Positions 31,766 through 46,000 are shown, counted from the stretch's first letter. The stretch is DNA of 64,000 nt from Prinia subflava (GCF_021018805.1 NC_086247.1:144514378-144578377); one strand, 5' to 3'. The notes: generated by a model from the sequence alone, not told the origin. Translations and numbers: made by a program.

Positions 31766-34700
31766 GTGAGTGGGGCGAGGGGCGGGGGGCGCGGGGCTGG
31801 CGGGGAGCGCTCCTCACGCTGCTGCCCGCAGCTTCCCCGCTGGCAGCTCGGCAGGGCCCGGCGGCCGCGCCCGCACGGCGGACGCTGAGGGGCCCGTCCG
31901 CCCGTCCCTCCGCACCGGCCCCGGGGAAGCGGCCCCGTCCGCGGTCCCTCGCCGCCGGCTCCGGATACGGAGCTCGGTCCTCTGGTCCCTCACGGCCGGC
32001 TCCGGACTAGCGGCCCCCTCCGCCGGTGCCTCAGCGCCGCCTCCCGCTGCCTTCCCCGTCCCCCCGGTCTTTCGCAGCCGCTCCCGGCCCCTGCCCCAGC
32101 GCCGTGTCCCGTCTCGGGGGACGCCTCTGCGGGGCCGCTCTCACCGCTGTCCCCGCATGCTGAAAACTTCGCCAGGGCTCACGAGGCCCCTAAAACCGGG
32201 GTGCGCAGTGGCGAGTCCCCGAAAATGCTCCCAGCCTCCACAGATTTAACCCTTCTCCCGGTTTGGTACATTCAGCTCACTGAAGTGCCCTTATATTTGA
32301 AGGAGACAGGAAATCTCGGGGCCACAATCGCCCAGATGCAGCCTGTGGTGGAGTTCCCCCTCCAGCTCATGCTGCTGGAGGTGGAAGTCAGCACTGGCTC
32401 CGGGTTACGGCTCTTTCAGAGCTGTCAGAAAATCCCCAGCGCTGCCCAGTGCGGACCATTAAGCAGCCGCTGTCTGTTGGACATTCTCGACCGACCCCTT
32501 CTTCATTTAGAAAGAACCATCTGCACTAAACATCCCCGCCTCCGAAGTGACCCACACCAGCATGAAGGGGTCCTGAAAATACCCTCAAGGTTTCAAATCC
32601 ATACAGTTCTCCTGTGACACGCTCCCTGGCAGTCCTTTCCTTGCACTGACACACTCAGCACTGTATGCTCACCTGAACTGTCTATTAATATTAATATCTG
32701 TCAATAGAGTCAGTCTCATTTCACTTACAGTATCTTCCCAAAGCTCACTTTAAGTCAAGAAGGTCATGCCTAGGAGAATTTTGTATTTTTTCCCATTTTA
32801 ATATCTAGCTAGGGCGGTTATGGAGATCAGAGTTAAAGCTAAACAAACTATCCCTAAGAAATCTTTTTCTAAGACAAAACCAAAAATTCCTTTAAGAAAC
32901 AAAGGAAGTCTTCCAGAGGAATATTGCTGCAGTTTTCATCATGTACATTCTGTTTATTAAGAAGGAATTAAAATCAGCTGACCATGTTTTTAATGAGGCT
33001 TCAGTCAAGGGGCAATAAAAATGAGCTATTATGCTTGCTATAAGTGAAGGTAGTGATGCAAGGTTTTAAGGAGAAATGGTTTGGACTGGATTTGTCCATC
33101 TCTCCTCTCTCCTGGCTGCTATGGATATAGACAGTTTCTCCTAATCTGCTGAAGAGAAAGCTTGCATAAAAATATTGCAAGTAATAGCTGCAATTTTTAC
33201 CTTTAATAATGCACTAGCCTGCACTGTGCTTTCGAAGTAGTCAGATTTTGATTCTCTCTCCCTAAACAAAAACTGCTAATCAGTTTGGGTCACAGAGTAT
33301 TTTTTGTATGTGTTGTAGCTGAAACACAAAAACAATGTGTGTGCTTGTTCTTCCCTCCAGCTTCCCCGTGCTCCTGCCTCGGCAGTTAAGGCTGTCCTTG
33401 GTGGAAGGGACTGGGGAAGAGCTCTCTTTTACACACTGAATCCACTGGTCTGGAGGTATAATCTGGAGACATTTCAAAGGCAGCAAAACGAGCTGAGCCT
33501 CCCTGGAACTTCTTACTGGAATAGGGACCTCACTGATATCTCATGGCTCTGTGAAAAATGGGAAGAGATTGACTGTGTTTGACAAGATGCAGGAAAATGT
33601 TTGCATTGCTCGGAGTGAAACAGTTTTAGCTGTCTATTCCATTAGAGTTCCTTTATTTCTTTTATTGACCAGTGTATCAGGTCTCATTAATCTTGAGTTC
33701 AAACTATTTATTACTGTAGATTCTGTTCAATTTTGTAGTACAGATTTTAGACACAATCAGGAGACATAACTGTAATTGTACAAGGTATATGAGTTTTGGA
33801 TTATTTGTGGTTATATGTGAAAGATACTAATTTGGTTTCTTCTTGTGCACAGTCCCATCTTCTTTAATTGAAAAATTGAAGACAGATAGATGCATTATGG
33901 GATCTCTAGAATGTGTGCTGAAAACTGCCTTAAAAACCAAGTAATTATAGAAACATATTTTTATTGGGTTTTTTCCCCCCATTATTTCAGGAACTCTTCC
34001 TAAAAGTTGTTTCAGAAGCAGTGCATGACTTTTAGCAGTTCATGGGATGAATTAATCCAATTTCATTCCTTCCCTCTTTTAATGGTCAACTTTTGTCTGC
34101 ACTTTCTAGTATAGTGAGCATCTTGAAATGTTGGCCTTTATTTTGCAACATAATTACAAACTAGTTTAAGAAATTAGAAGATTTAAAGTTGGCGTTAACT
34201 AAGGTACAAGATTCCTACTTCTGCTTCTTCTGCCTCTATAATTCATGAAACTTTTTAGATTGTTCCTGTGGGAAGGTGTTTTATTAAGGTGCAATTACCA
34301 ACAGAAGCACAGGTTCTTCCATTTCTTGACATTTACCTTTCATCATTCATCATTCTGTGATGATTTATAGTAATGTTTTAAATGTGAACAACTAAGGAAA
34401 AGTACAGTCTTTTCTCTCTCTCTTTTTCTTGCCTATGTCTAGGCCAGGAGAGATTCTTATCTTTTCCACAGGAAAAAATCAACTGAGTACATAGTAGTAT
34501 TCATTAGTCTTTAATGAAGCACTGGGCTTGGGAGTTTAATATTCTAAAGAAATCTTTATTCATGTATAAGACACAGTTCATTTAAGATTATGGAACTTCT
34601 TTTTAAGTGTTTTACAAAGTAATCATCTGTGGAAAAAGACAACCTGATCATGTTTGCTCAATTCCAAAGGTTTGGTTTATTCCATTCTTGTGTCGATGGT

Positions 34701-35881
34701 CATAACACTAAGCAGCACCTTCAATAAAAACTGCAGCTCCAACTACTGAAATATTTTCATTGTACAGCTTTTTAAGTAGACTAATTGATTCAGAAAGTTG
34801 CAGTGGTACTTTATTTTCATTTTAGGTAGGCTGGGTGAGATAGAGAGCTCAATAACAAGTAGGCTGTGAACATTCTTAATCATGTTCTTTCATTAGTACT
34901 CAAACAGCAGTGCTTGTAGCAGAACTTGTCCTCATATGTTTCAGAGAAGAGTAAATGTGCTTGCTTCAGTGCCTTCACATTGACCTCTAATGTGTAAAAT
35001 GATGCTTATAACCTTCAATGAATATAATTTTGCAATATAATTTGATCTTTTGTGTTGCGTGCAAACGCATTTTTCAGTATGCATTTTCCTCTTAAATGAG
35101 GACATTGATATGCTGTGGAGATTTCTGGAAACATTTGTTCTACACTCAGCGTGAATTGGTTCCACACACTGTGTAAAAGTTCCTTCAGAGTTGTATTGAA
35201 GTAATCACAGGAAAATTTTTGTCTGTCAAATGAGTGTGAATTCAGTTTACAACTTGCTAACAAAAAGACAAGTCACATTTCAGCTTATAAATATGAAATA
35301 CACTTCTAAACCTTTAGCTGTGATTTCCTGACACATACAGTTAGCAAAGACAGTGTCTTACATTTCTCTAGGATTTAAATGTAATTGAGGATAGAAACTT
35401 TACTCAGACTGAAAAAATGTCACATGTGAAGTTTAGTACTTTCAGAAAGTACTGCATGCATATTTAACCACTGAAAAAAATATTTTAGAGGTGGGTTAGG
35501 AGTTCCAACTGGCCAAAGTTGATCAGAATCAAGAAACTGCAAGAGCAGGGACTTCAGTTACTGTTGGTGAAGAGCATTTCTCCAGTGTTGGTTCTTAAAA
35601 TGCAAAAGAGTGAAATAAAGAGTTGGACAGATGAAAAAATTATTTATTTAGATTTTTTTCATTTCATTCAGTGTTTCAAACACTGTACAAAGGAGGCAGC
35701 GACAGAGAGCTTTTGTCTATGGATGTTTCATGGAGAAGAGCAGTGTGTCTTGGTTTAGTTCTTGTTGGATGGACCTTACCTTAACAAAACTACCATAGCT
35801 GTTGTTCTCAGCCATCGTTGTTAATTGTGAAGATCCATGAGGACACAATCTTTGCTTCCTGCAGCAATCGATCTGAAGCTC

Positions 35882-35917
35882 ACTGAAGTCAATGTCAACC
35901 TTCCCATTGACTTCAGT
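35882..35917. repeat. Palindromic core of an ancient amniote repeat
   Basis: Perfect 13-base arms, ACTGAAGTCAATG and CATTGACTTCAGT, are separated by 10 bases. The pair CTGAAGTCAATG...CATTGACTTCAG is a recurrent signature in reptile and bird DNA that I recognise by pattern but cannot assign to a family. The flanks (GCAGCAATCGATCTGAAGCT and GCATTTGGAGCAAAGC) may belong to it. Confidence 0.55.
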
Positions 35918-36599
35918 AGCATTTGGAGCAAAGCTCTGGTTTGAGGCTTGTAGCAGAGTGGCTGAGAAAGGAGGAGAATTAGAGTGTTACCACCTGTTCA
36001 GTACAAAAAGAATTGCCTGGCTTTCCAGTTGCATTAATTTGCAACTTCTCATAGGCACTCTGTTTTTTTAATAATGTCTTTATTTGATGTAATTATTGAT
36101 GGTGGAGTGTAATTTATGATGTAATACTAGAAAATAAAAATAACAGCAAAACAATTAAGACAAGGCTGTGTGCTCACAATGGGAAGGTTTCAGTGTAGGA
36201 AACTGGATTCTGCCCTTCATCAAAAATATTTTTGCATACCCTAGAGATATCTAAGTTATCAGTTACGTTAAAAAGCAGCTTTGAGGTTGATTGATATCGA
36301 GGCATGTCTGTCTGTCAGTTCCACAGAATTACAGGTAAGAACATGCGTTAATATTATTGACATCATGCCATGACTGTGCTACAACAGCTTTTTTACTTTG
36401 TTTGTGTTCAAAGTTGCAAGTGAACAGGAAGTGAATTATTTCTTTTTCAGTCAAAGGAAGCACTTGCAGGGTGCTCTTAAGGTTGTTCATAGGATGGGAT
36501 TTATTGGGAAGGTTTTTGTGTTCTTGATTGTCTTCCTGACTTAGAGAAAACAGAGAAGTTTTTTGCAAGATAAGCTTGTCTCTGCTTCCTACCTGAGTG

Positions 36600-37010
36600 T
36601 ACCTCAGCACTTCTGAACTTCACCACAGCACAGCAGCGTGACGTCAGTCAGCCTGCTGAGAGGGAATTGTGTTCCTCCTCCTGGTTAGATCCCGGAACAC
36701 TTGGGCAGCTCCTCTGACACAGCCCAGGGCAGGTCGTGTTGACACTCTGCTGATAGGCATGGCCTGTGTACCTTGTGGCTGTGAGCAGTGTGGGTTACAG
36801 ACAGCGCTGTGGTGAGCCTGCCACCGAGGGGAAAGTGCAGCTGCAGTCCCCGGGGTGCTGAGCTCACTGAGGGGCAGGAGCTGAGGTCCTCTGTGGCACT
36901 CAGATTTCCACTGCCTGGGTGGAGAGCAGGAGAACATGAGCTCAGATGTAGGATGTAGGTGGCTGCCATCATTCGTGTGTATCCACATCCACAGGAAGAC
37001 TTGTGCAAGT
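36600..37010. promoter_or_regulatory. GC-rich patch with a perfect CRE in PTPRN2 intron 1
   Basis: About 400 bp clearly richer in GC than its flanks. The palindromic cAMP response element TGACGTCA is at 36639-36646, and GC-rich motifs follow. No splice-flanked conserved exon is evident. It could be an enhancer or an alternative promoter of PTPRN2, whose expression is neuroendocrine. This is inference from composition and one motif. Confidence 0.35.
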
Positions 37011-40000
37011 CAAAAGGCAGTGTGTATTCCAGCTGCCTGAAATTGATACATATTTTAGTCTCATCCCACTGACATAGTAGTCTAAAATTTAGCTAAAATC
37101 TCTGCAGTTATTCATACAAAATCAGTGTATTTACTGTCTTGCTAAAACCTGTGTTGGTGTTTACAGGCATATTTGGAAGGAACTTCAGTAACTGGAGGAA
37201 AGATTGATTTGGTTTTGGTCGTAAATTTGGCAGAGAATGGAAAGTCTCCAAGAGGCAAAATTCACTGCTAGCTTTCTTCACAGGAGTGCTGAGCTGGAAG
37301 TGTATTTGATTTGGCTCAGTATGGTCATTATTAATTAATCTAGGAAGGCACTGAGCAATATTATTGTTGGTCAAACAGTTTTATATTTGCAAATGAGGAG
37401 TAAGCAGGTGAAGATGCGGATGAAGAAGGGAAGCAAGCAGAAGAGAAGCCAAGGAATAGAGAGGGGTGTTGAAATGTGGATGTTTAAAGGATGGAATGAG
37501 AAATTAAATTTTCAGAACAGGAGATCAGAAATGGAGATTAGTGAGTTATATATGATCTGTAAAGATGTACATTTAAGATTAAGAGTTACTTTTTCTCTTG
37601 GAAGAAACAGTCAATTGGAGCAGCAAACCTGAGATGTTCAGTGGATCAGTTTGAGGCATGAGAAAATGAAGGAAGGTGACTAGGAGGGTAAAGGATTTGC
37701 AAAATAAAACTACTAACTCATTCTTTCAGGCCAGAGCTGTGGCAAAAAAAAAAAAAGAAAGGAGTCAAGAAATGCGTATACACTATGAGAAACTGCTCTG
37801 GGAATAGAAAGGATTTATTTCTCTTAATGTAAGGGTTGGGAATCATCTTACTAAATGTAATTAATTGAGCTAATCACTCTAGGCTCCTTTTTAACCTGTT
37901 TCTAGTATATAAATTTCAATTAATTTTACCCAACTGTACATATCTATCGCAGGTCAGATAAATGTCTCCCTGAGTGCAGCTATTGCTTTCCACTTAGTAT
38001 GATCTTAATACATTTCCCAGGCTAGGACAAGTATCTGTAAATACCTATATAGTGGGTGCTGCACTTCAGCTCTTCAAAAACCAGGTTAAACTGGGGAGAG
38101 CTAAACACATTTGGAGAGTGATTCACCTGTCTTTCCCCAGCAGGGGAGACTAATGAAGTAGCTTAAACTAAAGTTAGGTTGCTTGAGGATCACCAGCTAC
38201 GTTTCTTCAAAACCTTTCTGAGTTCTGTAGGTTTTACCAGAGCTGTTTAGGGAGGTTCTGTGAGTATCAGGCAGGTTTGTCACATAAGGGGCTGAAGTGA
38301 GGTGGCTGATGGATATTTGTAATACTTGAAAGAAATTTCTCTGGGAAAATCAGACTCTGGTAATTGCAAACAAGTGAAGGTGACCTCCAAATGAGACAGG
38401 GGAGAAATGGGTGTGACAGAATGAGCAAGAAAAGGGGAAAAAACAGGTAAATGGGCAGGAGATCTGCAGGCAAGACAGAGAAAAAGGCTGGGGAATCTGG
38501 AATTGGAGAGCTGAAGGAAGGGGACCGTGAAGACAGGAGTTATGGACAGTCAAGTGAAAGCATGGAGAGAATGGCTGTTAATGTGTACATACATTAATGA
38601 GCTTTCTTAGGGGAGTTTTAGGGCCTTTATTTGTGGGTGGTGGAAGGGTTCTATATCTACCTCAATCATTCCACAGTGTCAATACAGTACTGCATTCCCA
38701 GTAAGAGTTTGCCATTCAGAACAGCTGTACTCATACAACATTTAGGGACTTTTATTTCTGAAAAGATTACAGGAACTTAACTTTGTAGATTTTATTCCTT
38801 TTGAGAAAGAATTTCTTCAGAAGTAGCTTAGTAAATTGCTGCCTCTTTCTGTGTTTTTTTTCCCCTTGTAGTCTGTTTCAGCAAATGGCACTTAAATACC
38901 GAACATAGTTTGTTGATACACAGTCTCTGTGGACAGAGAGTTAGTGCTTACAGTGCCTACCTATTTTGCTTCCAAGTAACACATTGATTAAACAAGCTGT
39001 TTTTACATGTAAAATGAGTAACTAGAAGTTTTATGGGAAGTACAGCTGGTTGTAGTGGGTGTAAGGTCTCTTCTTTCAGCAGCATGCAATGATGGTTACA
39101 TAAGCTTGGAGTCACAGCCAGCAAGCACAAGGTAATGTGCAGAGATAGATGCTTCCCAAAATGTCACATAATTCCAGATGTCCTCATAGAAGACAGTGCA
39201 GTGGGGACCAAACACACACTGCATATTGCACTGAACTTACCAAGTTCAGCAAAACTCAGGAGATATCCAGGTACCTGTAACCCCCCCTCTTTTACTCCCT
39301 CTTCCCCAATGAATCTTTGATCTGTCAAATTTGAACCTCAACACAAGTACCTTATGAAAATCAGCTGTGGATGCTGAATGAGGTGTTTTGAATTTCTGGT
39401 GCACAGAAATCTTCTTCTCACATTATTCTGCAGGAGATAATTACCTGTGTGTGGCTGCCCTAAAAGGGGTAAAGACATTATAACCTCTTCTCTTCTAACT
39501 ATTCTTCTCTGCACCAAGAGCAGAAGTTGTCTTTTGTCTACAACTTTTTTAGTTGATTGATACAACTCAGTTAAAGTCAGAGCAGTTGTTTCAGGCAACA
39601 ACTTTACTTCACCTGGAAGGTCATGCCTCATCTTAAGGCCTGAGGAAGAATTTTTGTGTTAAGCAATTGTCTGTGTTTTTTTCAATGACTACCAGCCTGC
39701 GGCTCTGCAGTACAGAATGGCAGTAACAAAATTTTATGCTATTCCTGACAGTGACTGTTCATCTTGCTTTTGTAAAGGATATTGGTTTGGATGAAATATA
39801 TAAAAAAAAAGGGCCTAAACCACAGCTTTGCTCACAAGCAGTGAAACCAGCATTGGTATTAGTGCTGGTGTCCATGACATGACAATAGGGAGATGGGTTT
39901 TGGGGGTAGGATTAGTTTATGCCACTATTTCTCTTAAGATCTCAAAGGCATGAAATCTTGACTTGTGTCTGTGTAAAAGTCTCCTATTAATCTGGCCTCT

Positions 40001-43000
40001 CTTACAGAGTAGATTTGTAAGTCAGATATCACAATGTATTTGCACTTTAGTGCTGAATTTAAAAAATAACATCAAAGGTGATAGGCCTTGATTAATGTGG
40101 ATAAATCACCACCAAATAATGTGAATGTCTATTCTATTTTTTGAAGAATGCATACATTATTTTTTATTTCTCTTAGAAAAATGGTTTGTTATAATTTAAA
40201 TTTGTAGTGTAGAATATATAAAAAATACTTATGTTTCAGCTTTATTTGATATCTGATATGGTAGGTGTTAACTATCAAATACCTTCAGTGAGAAATACCT
40301 CAAATACCTCATGAAATCTTCCTTCCTGTTCCAGATTTCAGCAAAACTCAGCAGTCTCAGTATGTAGTCAGTCAATGCCTTACTCAAACCAGCAAAATCT
40401 TGCACCAAGCCTCTTCTGAGACCTGGCCACCCCTCCCAGCCCAGCTTCTTAGCTAAACAGTGGCTCTTATCTTCATGGCATAATCTGTGGATTATGCAAC
40501 TCCTTCCATTTGTTGGAGATGGCTGTACTCACTGGTGACTACCCAAATTCTTACTTTATTGTCCTAAAGGAAGGAAAAAAGGAGGGGAAAAGGAACTTTG
40601 GGAATTAGTCATCTGCCATGACTGTTTGGAGATAGCTGAATATTAATGAAGAGATACCAAGCTAAATATCATCAAATATTTAGGTAGGTCACCTTGGAGG
40701 TAGTGACACAGTTGACAGACCTAACTCCACCCCAAATATTTTTCAGTGCAGAGTATTCATTAAATTTTGATTTTTGCTTGGTCTATATTTAAGAAGTATC
40801 TGTCTGGCTGTGTTTGTTTTGTTTTGCTCCTTTTTTTTCTTTTTCCACTTAAAACTGGGGTCAGGTTCTGCAGATTTGTCTTGCCTCAATTTTAAAGTTG
40901 ATAAAATATTCTTGTTAGTACTACCTACCTGGAAATTTATTTTAGTTAACTAGGTCAGCTCATAATTACAGTTTGCCAACATATGTTAGATGCAGGGGAT
41001 AAATTCCAAGGACAAAAAACAACTATAAAAATTGCATATACAGAATAAATATGACAAATGAAAACTGAAATTTTGCAGGAAAACCCAAAGTTAAGTGATG
41101 CTATCTGGTGAATTTCCATCATAAGAGCTGTAGAAAAATAAAACAATCATGTTCTTTGGAAGCAATCACTCACATTTTCAGACAATATAAAATTTGTAAT
41201 GCTATAATCAAGTGGCATTTGAAGAGCAGAATGGGAAGGTTGTTTTAGGACTGTATGTGCTGGGGTTTATGCTGCCCGACAAAGATCTAGGGATGAGGGT
41301 GGATTATTTTCTGTCCATTTGCTTTTGTTTCTCTGAGTAACACCTGCTCTAATGAGTTTGTAATCTGAAAGTAAATAACTGAGCAGGGAGGAGGAAATGG
41401 ACACAACACACAGGCTTGAGAATAAGCAGCTGTCAAATGGCTGCTGTTTGAGAAAGTGAAACACACAGCTTTGATGGAGGATGTGATTCAGCTTGAATGA
41501 AAGAACTGATCACACCCAATTGTCAAACTTTCCTCATTGAAGAATTGCTTGGGAGAATTCTAGAACAATGTGTTATCCTCTTCAGATTATGGAACTGTTT
41601 TCACAGTTTAGCAGGTAGGGAAGAGCTCTGAAAGGATCAGCTAGCCACTACACAGGTTGTGAAAGGAGTGGGTTTGTGCTTTCTCTTAACTTGCAGTTTT
41701 AGGAGGCTCATGCCACAGAGTCTAAATTAAATAGCAGTGTAATAAAAGGGAGTGAGCTTCACCTAAGTCTGCATGAAACTGCCAAAATCTGAACTTATGT
41801 TTCCTATGTTTGGTGTTTTTCTTTTTGTTCATCTGGAATTAGAATAACGTCAACTTGCTTTCAGATGAAAGTTCATCTCTGCACAAGGAGACTGCTGTCA
41901 AGAGAGGCACATAAGATAGAACCTTTAATGAGTATCTTCACCAATTTTCCTGGATTTGTTTTTATGTTTGGTGTAAATTAGAGGAGTTACAGGTTCAGTT
42001 CCTTTTGATGCCACTGGTATTAGTCCAGGGTTCCTGCATTTGAGGGGATTTAAGACATCAAATATTTAAACAGGGCTTGCCTGATTTTATAGAATGTGTT
42101 TAGCTTTGTTTAAGACAAAGCATTACCAAATAAATATTTGAACATTTTCTCTCTAGTCAAATTTCCATTGTCTCTGTTGCAGCCTGGAAGATAGACTTGG
42201 TTCAGGAGCTCCCATGTTTTCCTTCTTTTTGACAAAGATACTCTGCTTAATTCTTCTCAGTGTGGGGAAGTCTTGCCAGATGATGGGCTTTGGTGGTTTG
42301 ATGGAGTTCCATTTCACAACCCTGATCCCATAGAATGGGGTGTGAGTGTTACCTCGTGTGGGAATGTCACTCTGGGAAACAGAGGGCAGTGTCCTGCTGG
42401 CCACACCCAAGTCATCCCCAAGCTTAGACAGTGTTCATGTTCAAATGAAAAGCAAGTGTTCTACTCTATGCAAAGTTCAGTAAAACAACTATTATACAAA
42501 AGAATAGGTGCAGAGAAAGATCACATAACATTCCATAACCTGTAATCTTTACCAGAGTGTCAGAGTAATTATCAGAATGCTTAATTATCTTTCCCAGAGA
42601 CAGATTATTTTTGGTCAAGTCTCATCCCCCAAAATGCATATTGACTTTACATGAAGAACTTACTTTTCTGCTGTGGTTTCTCTTGAGAGAAGGCTCATTC
42701 ATACCTGGGGTTTCCACCCACCTTCCAGCCCTTCAGCTCCTCTCAACTGTGCTAACAGAACTCTGTTTGAGCAGCTTCGTCATTCCCATGGAACTTTTGG
42801 AAAGCCCTTCCCAGTTGCACATACGTCAACTAAACACCAGTTTGAAAAAAAACCCCAACAAAACCAAAACAAAAGAATCCCCAGAACCATTTACAGATTG
42901 CCAGCTCTTCCTGAACACGCATTATTAAGCTGGGAATCAGAGTTCTTTAATATTATCTGTTATGTTGGAGTCAGTATCCCACAGCTTTTTTTTCCCTAGT

Positions 43001-46000
43001 CTTTGTAAGTAAAAGTTGAACTGGCAGCTCTGTTGGAAATAGATTGATTCCAGTAATTTCTTACCTCTTCTTCATTCCACAGTATCTTACATTATATTTA
43101 TCCATAATTTATTTTTAGTCACATTTCATTTGTGAATAATGTGTGTCAGGTATTATGATGATTTTTTTTCACTTCATAAATCAAAGGAGAGCTATTTCTG
43201 TAATAGTTTATTACCTGAAAGCTGTGATTAAGTCTGTTTAATTTTGGTACTGATCACCAATGCAAAGAATTAACTATAAGCCCAACTATAAGTAAATGCT
43301 GTTGTCACTTAGTAAACGTGAGTGTTCACCTTTTATGATTTCAGCATGGAAAAATACAGGTCACAGCAGTTTTGATTAATCTTTGAATTTTTGTAAAATC
43401 CAGACCTTTATTTCACTCGTTTAGTTGGTAATTGAGCACTTTGATTTTACACACTAGGAAAACTTGTAATCCAAACTTCACAGTGCTCTGACTTGTGTAC
43501 ATCTTCAAAGAATTCATTGCATTTCCAAGTGAAATAGAACAGGGTTTCTGAAATGAGACTAGATAGAAATTCCTAAAATTGCCCTGAATCTGCTGTTTGG
43601 AGTGTCTTGTGCAATAAAAATACTTTGTGTTATTCACTTTTTAAAATTTGATATGGCACCAATCTAGATGAGCGAGAAGGTTTGGTTTTCATTCTTCTCC
43701 AATGAGTAGGTGTCTGCTGACATCCAGGAGGGACTGTAAAACCCACGCTTGAGAAGATGCAAATGACCTGAATATTTCTCTGAAACCAGATTGGTGCCAG
43801 AAAATCCACTAACTGATGCTTTACAACTGCATGAAAACTGAAAGAGGTTATTCCTCCTTTTCCAAAGATGGTCCTCAGTTTGCATATTGCCAACACTTCC
43901 CCAGAAGAATGACTTCAGCTCCGGACCTTACCTTACAGACCAGTGAGATAATTGCATAGTTACAGAAAAAATAAATTCCTGTCAGAATCCCCAGGTGCCT
44001 CATGAATGAATTTTGTACTCACTCTGCAATTTCTCAGTTCATATATTATCTGTGTGTAGTTATTCTCTATATGTGACAAATTGGAATTAGCTTTTTATTC
44101 TTGGTTTCATCTCAGGAGGTGAAAACTTATTTCTGCAAATATATCTTTTTGCAAATGTAAGCTTTTTTTTTTTTAATGAAGATGATAAGTTGCTCTAGGA
44201 TAAAAAAATTATTAGGGAATTTTCCTTAGAGACCATTGAGAATTCTCTCCTCACAAGAGAGACTACTGGGTGGCTAAGGGGAAAGAAAGTAGGACAGACC
44301 ACAGCAAGTGAGAAGTCATTATGGAAATGGATAAAAATTTTAGTTTACCTTTTCTGTTCCATCCTTACCCATGCTGAATATGAGTTGGATTCCTCTGAAG
44401 AGCTTGACTGTGCTTTTTAACTTGACCTAGAACTCTCTTAAGACAGTGTTTAAATTTAAAGGGCTTGTTGGGAATATGTTACTGTAGCATCAGAAAAGTA
44501 ATCTTTTTCAGATTTGACAAAAAAGCTTTAGTATCCTTCTTGACTGTATCTTCCAGATTTCACAGTATGAATTTTTTTCAAAGTCACATATGGTATTTGT
44601 TGGATGAATTACCAAAAAATAGTCAAGTAGTGCAAAGACAAAAAGGATGATTTCAGATAGTGATTTTTTAAAAATAATCTTTCCTACAGTAATATGTTGC
44701 TGTTCCATTTTATGAGGCTTTAAAATATTCCTAAAGTGATGATTCCTGTTTTTTCATGCATCTGCTGAGGGACACTGTTGGTGGATCAGCTCTCCAGGCT
44801 GGTATGAGGCCTGGCAGGTCTGAGGATATTCCACAGTGATGGATGGCTGGCAGCTGGGAAGGTCACACCAATGTGCATATTATATTCTTACCTTCTTTCC
44901 CTCAGCAAAAGCTACTGGTTTCTGTCAGAGAATGATTTCAGCTTAATCTGATTTGATTCTTTGTATGGTTTGCCCGTTTTGACAGGAGCAAACTGAGTAA
45001 GTACAAATAGCAGCCCTGAATAATGCTTGGGTTCCCTTACAGATGGTGGGGCCAGGAGACTGCAGTGCTGAGGGTATTCTAAAAATAATAGAACAATTCT
45101 GAAGTGGACAAAGATTCTAGGTGCAGGTATTCAGAAACTTTCCTTAGAAGAGAAGGAAATATTCACAGTAATCGTGAACCAAAAATTATGTTAGTATTTG
45201 CTCATCAGGCCCTGAATGAGAAATATTTCATGAGAATCAAAATTCCATGGGTTTTTGCTCATGAGCTCCTAATGCAGTGCTAAGTGTGAGCAGAAAATAG
45301 AGTAGTTAAATGAGTTTTTTATAACTGTGTTCTGGCCAGAAGTCTCTGTATTAAAGTGCTCCCACTGGGTGCCCGTAGCCATGGAAAGTATGTAATTAAC
45401 TTTGGTGAGAGAAAAAGCCATGTATTTGCATTGTACGTTGGATTTCAGTCCAGATAAGAAATTGTGAATGGTAAAATGTTACATCAAGGCAGGACACACA
45501 GAGTATTATGGTCTGCTGAGCTGGATCATTCTACCCAGCTGAGCCAGGCCTCCCCTGCATCCTCCTGCCTCTGCTTTCAGACTGTGGCAGTTCTGTATTC
45601 ATCAGAGTAAGCAAGTTTAAGTGGGATTTCAAGGTGGCCTCCAGCTGCTTTCTGTGCTCTAGATGGTGGGAAGGAACAGAACTGGGATTTGTTTTACTTC
45701 TTGGGTGTGAAATAATAAAAGTGCATCTTTGTGCGTGATGTCTGTGTGAGAGGGAAGATTGAATTGCAAGAGTGCTGAATTTTAAGAGAAAATAGCTCAA
45801 TAGAGCACTCAGAAAATAGGTAATTGAATAAAGTAGAAAGAGTGCAGTAAGTGTGCTAATTTATCATGATCTTATATCAAATTGGTGGATATTATAACCA
45901 CAGCTGAACCATTTTTTTTTCATTGCCTTTGTTTACTTTCACAAGTGAACAAAGTCTTAAAAAATGAGTCTGGAGACAACCAAACCAAGGATGATAATAT

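Larger units (their letters stand above)
31255..32160 (+). promoter_or_regulatory. PTPRN2: CpG island and promoter region of PTPRN2
   Basis: About 900 bp of very GC- and CpG-rich DNA in an otherwise AT-rich region, containing exon 1. It has GC boxes (GGGGCGGGGC at 31463-31472 and relatives) and no evident TATA box. This fits a CpG-island promoter with a start site probably between 31400 and 31600. The exact start site cannot be read from sequence. Confidence 0.85.

Noticed and set aside
31248..31817. 189- and 117-codon minus-strand frames opposite PTPRN2 exon 1.
   Set aside because: Shadows of a GC-rich, codon-repeat region; low-complexity Pro/Ser/Ala/Arg content and no domain.
31213..32010. 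265-codon + strand frame across the CpG island.
   Set aside because: Only 31627-31765 is supported, as PTPRN2 exon 1. The rest is 5' leader and intron kept open by high GC.
36843..36861. Second possible RE1 (half-sites GCAGTCC and GGTGCTGA).
   Set aside because: The spacer is four bases where REST needs two, and one half-site has a core mismatch.
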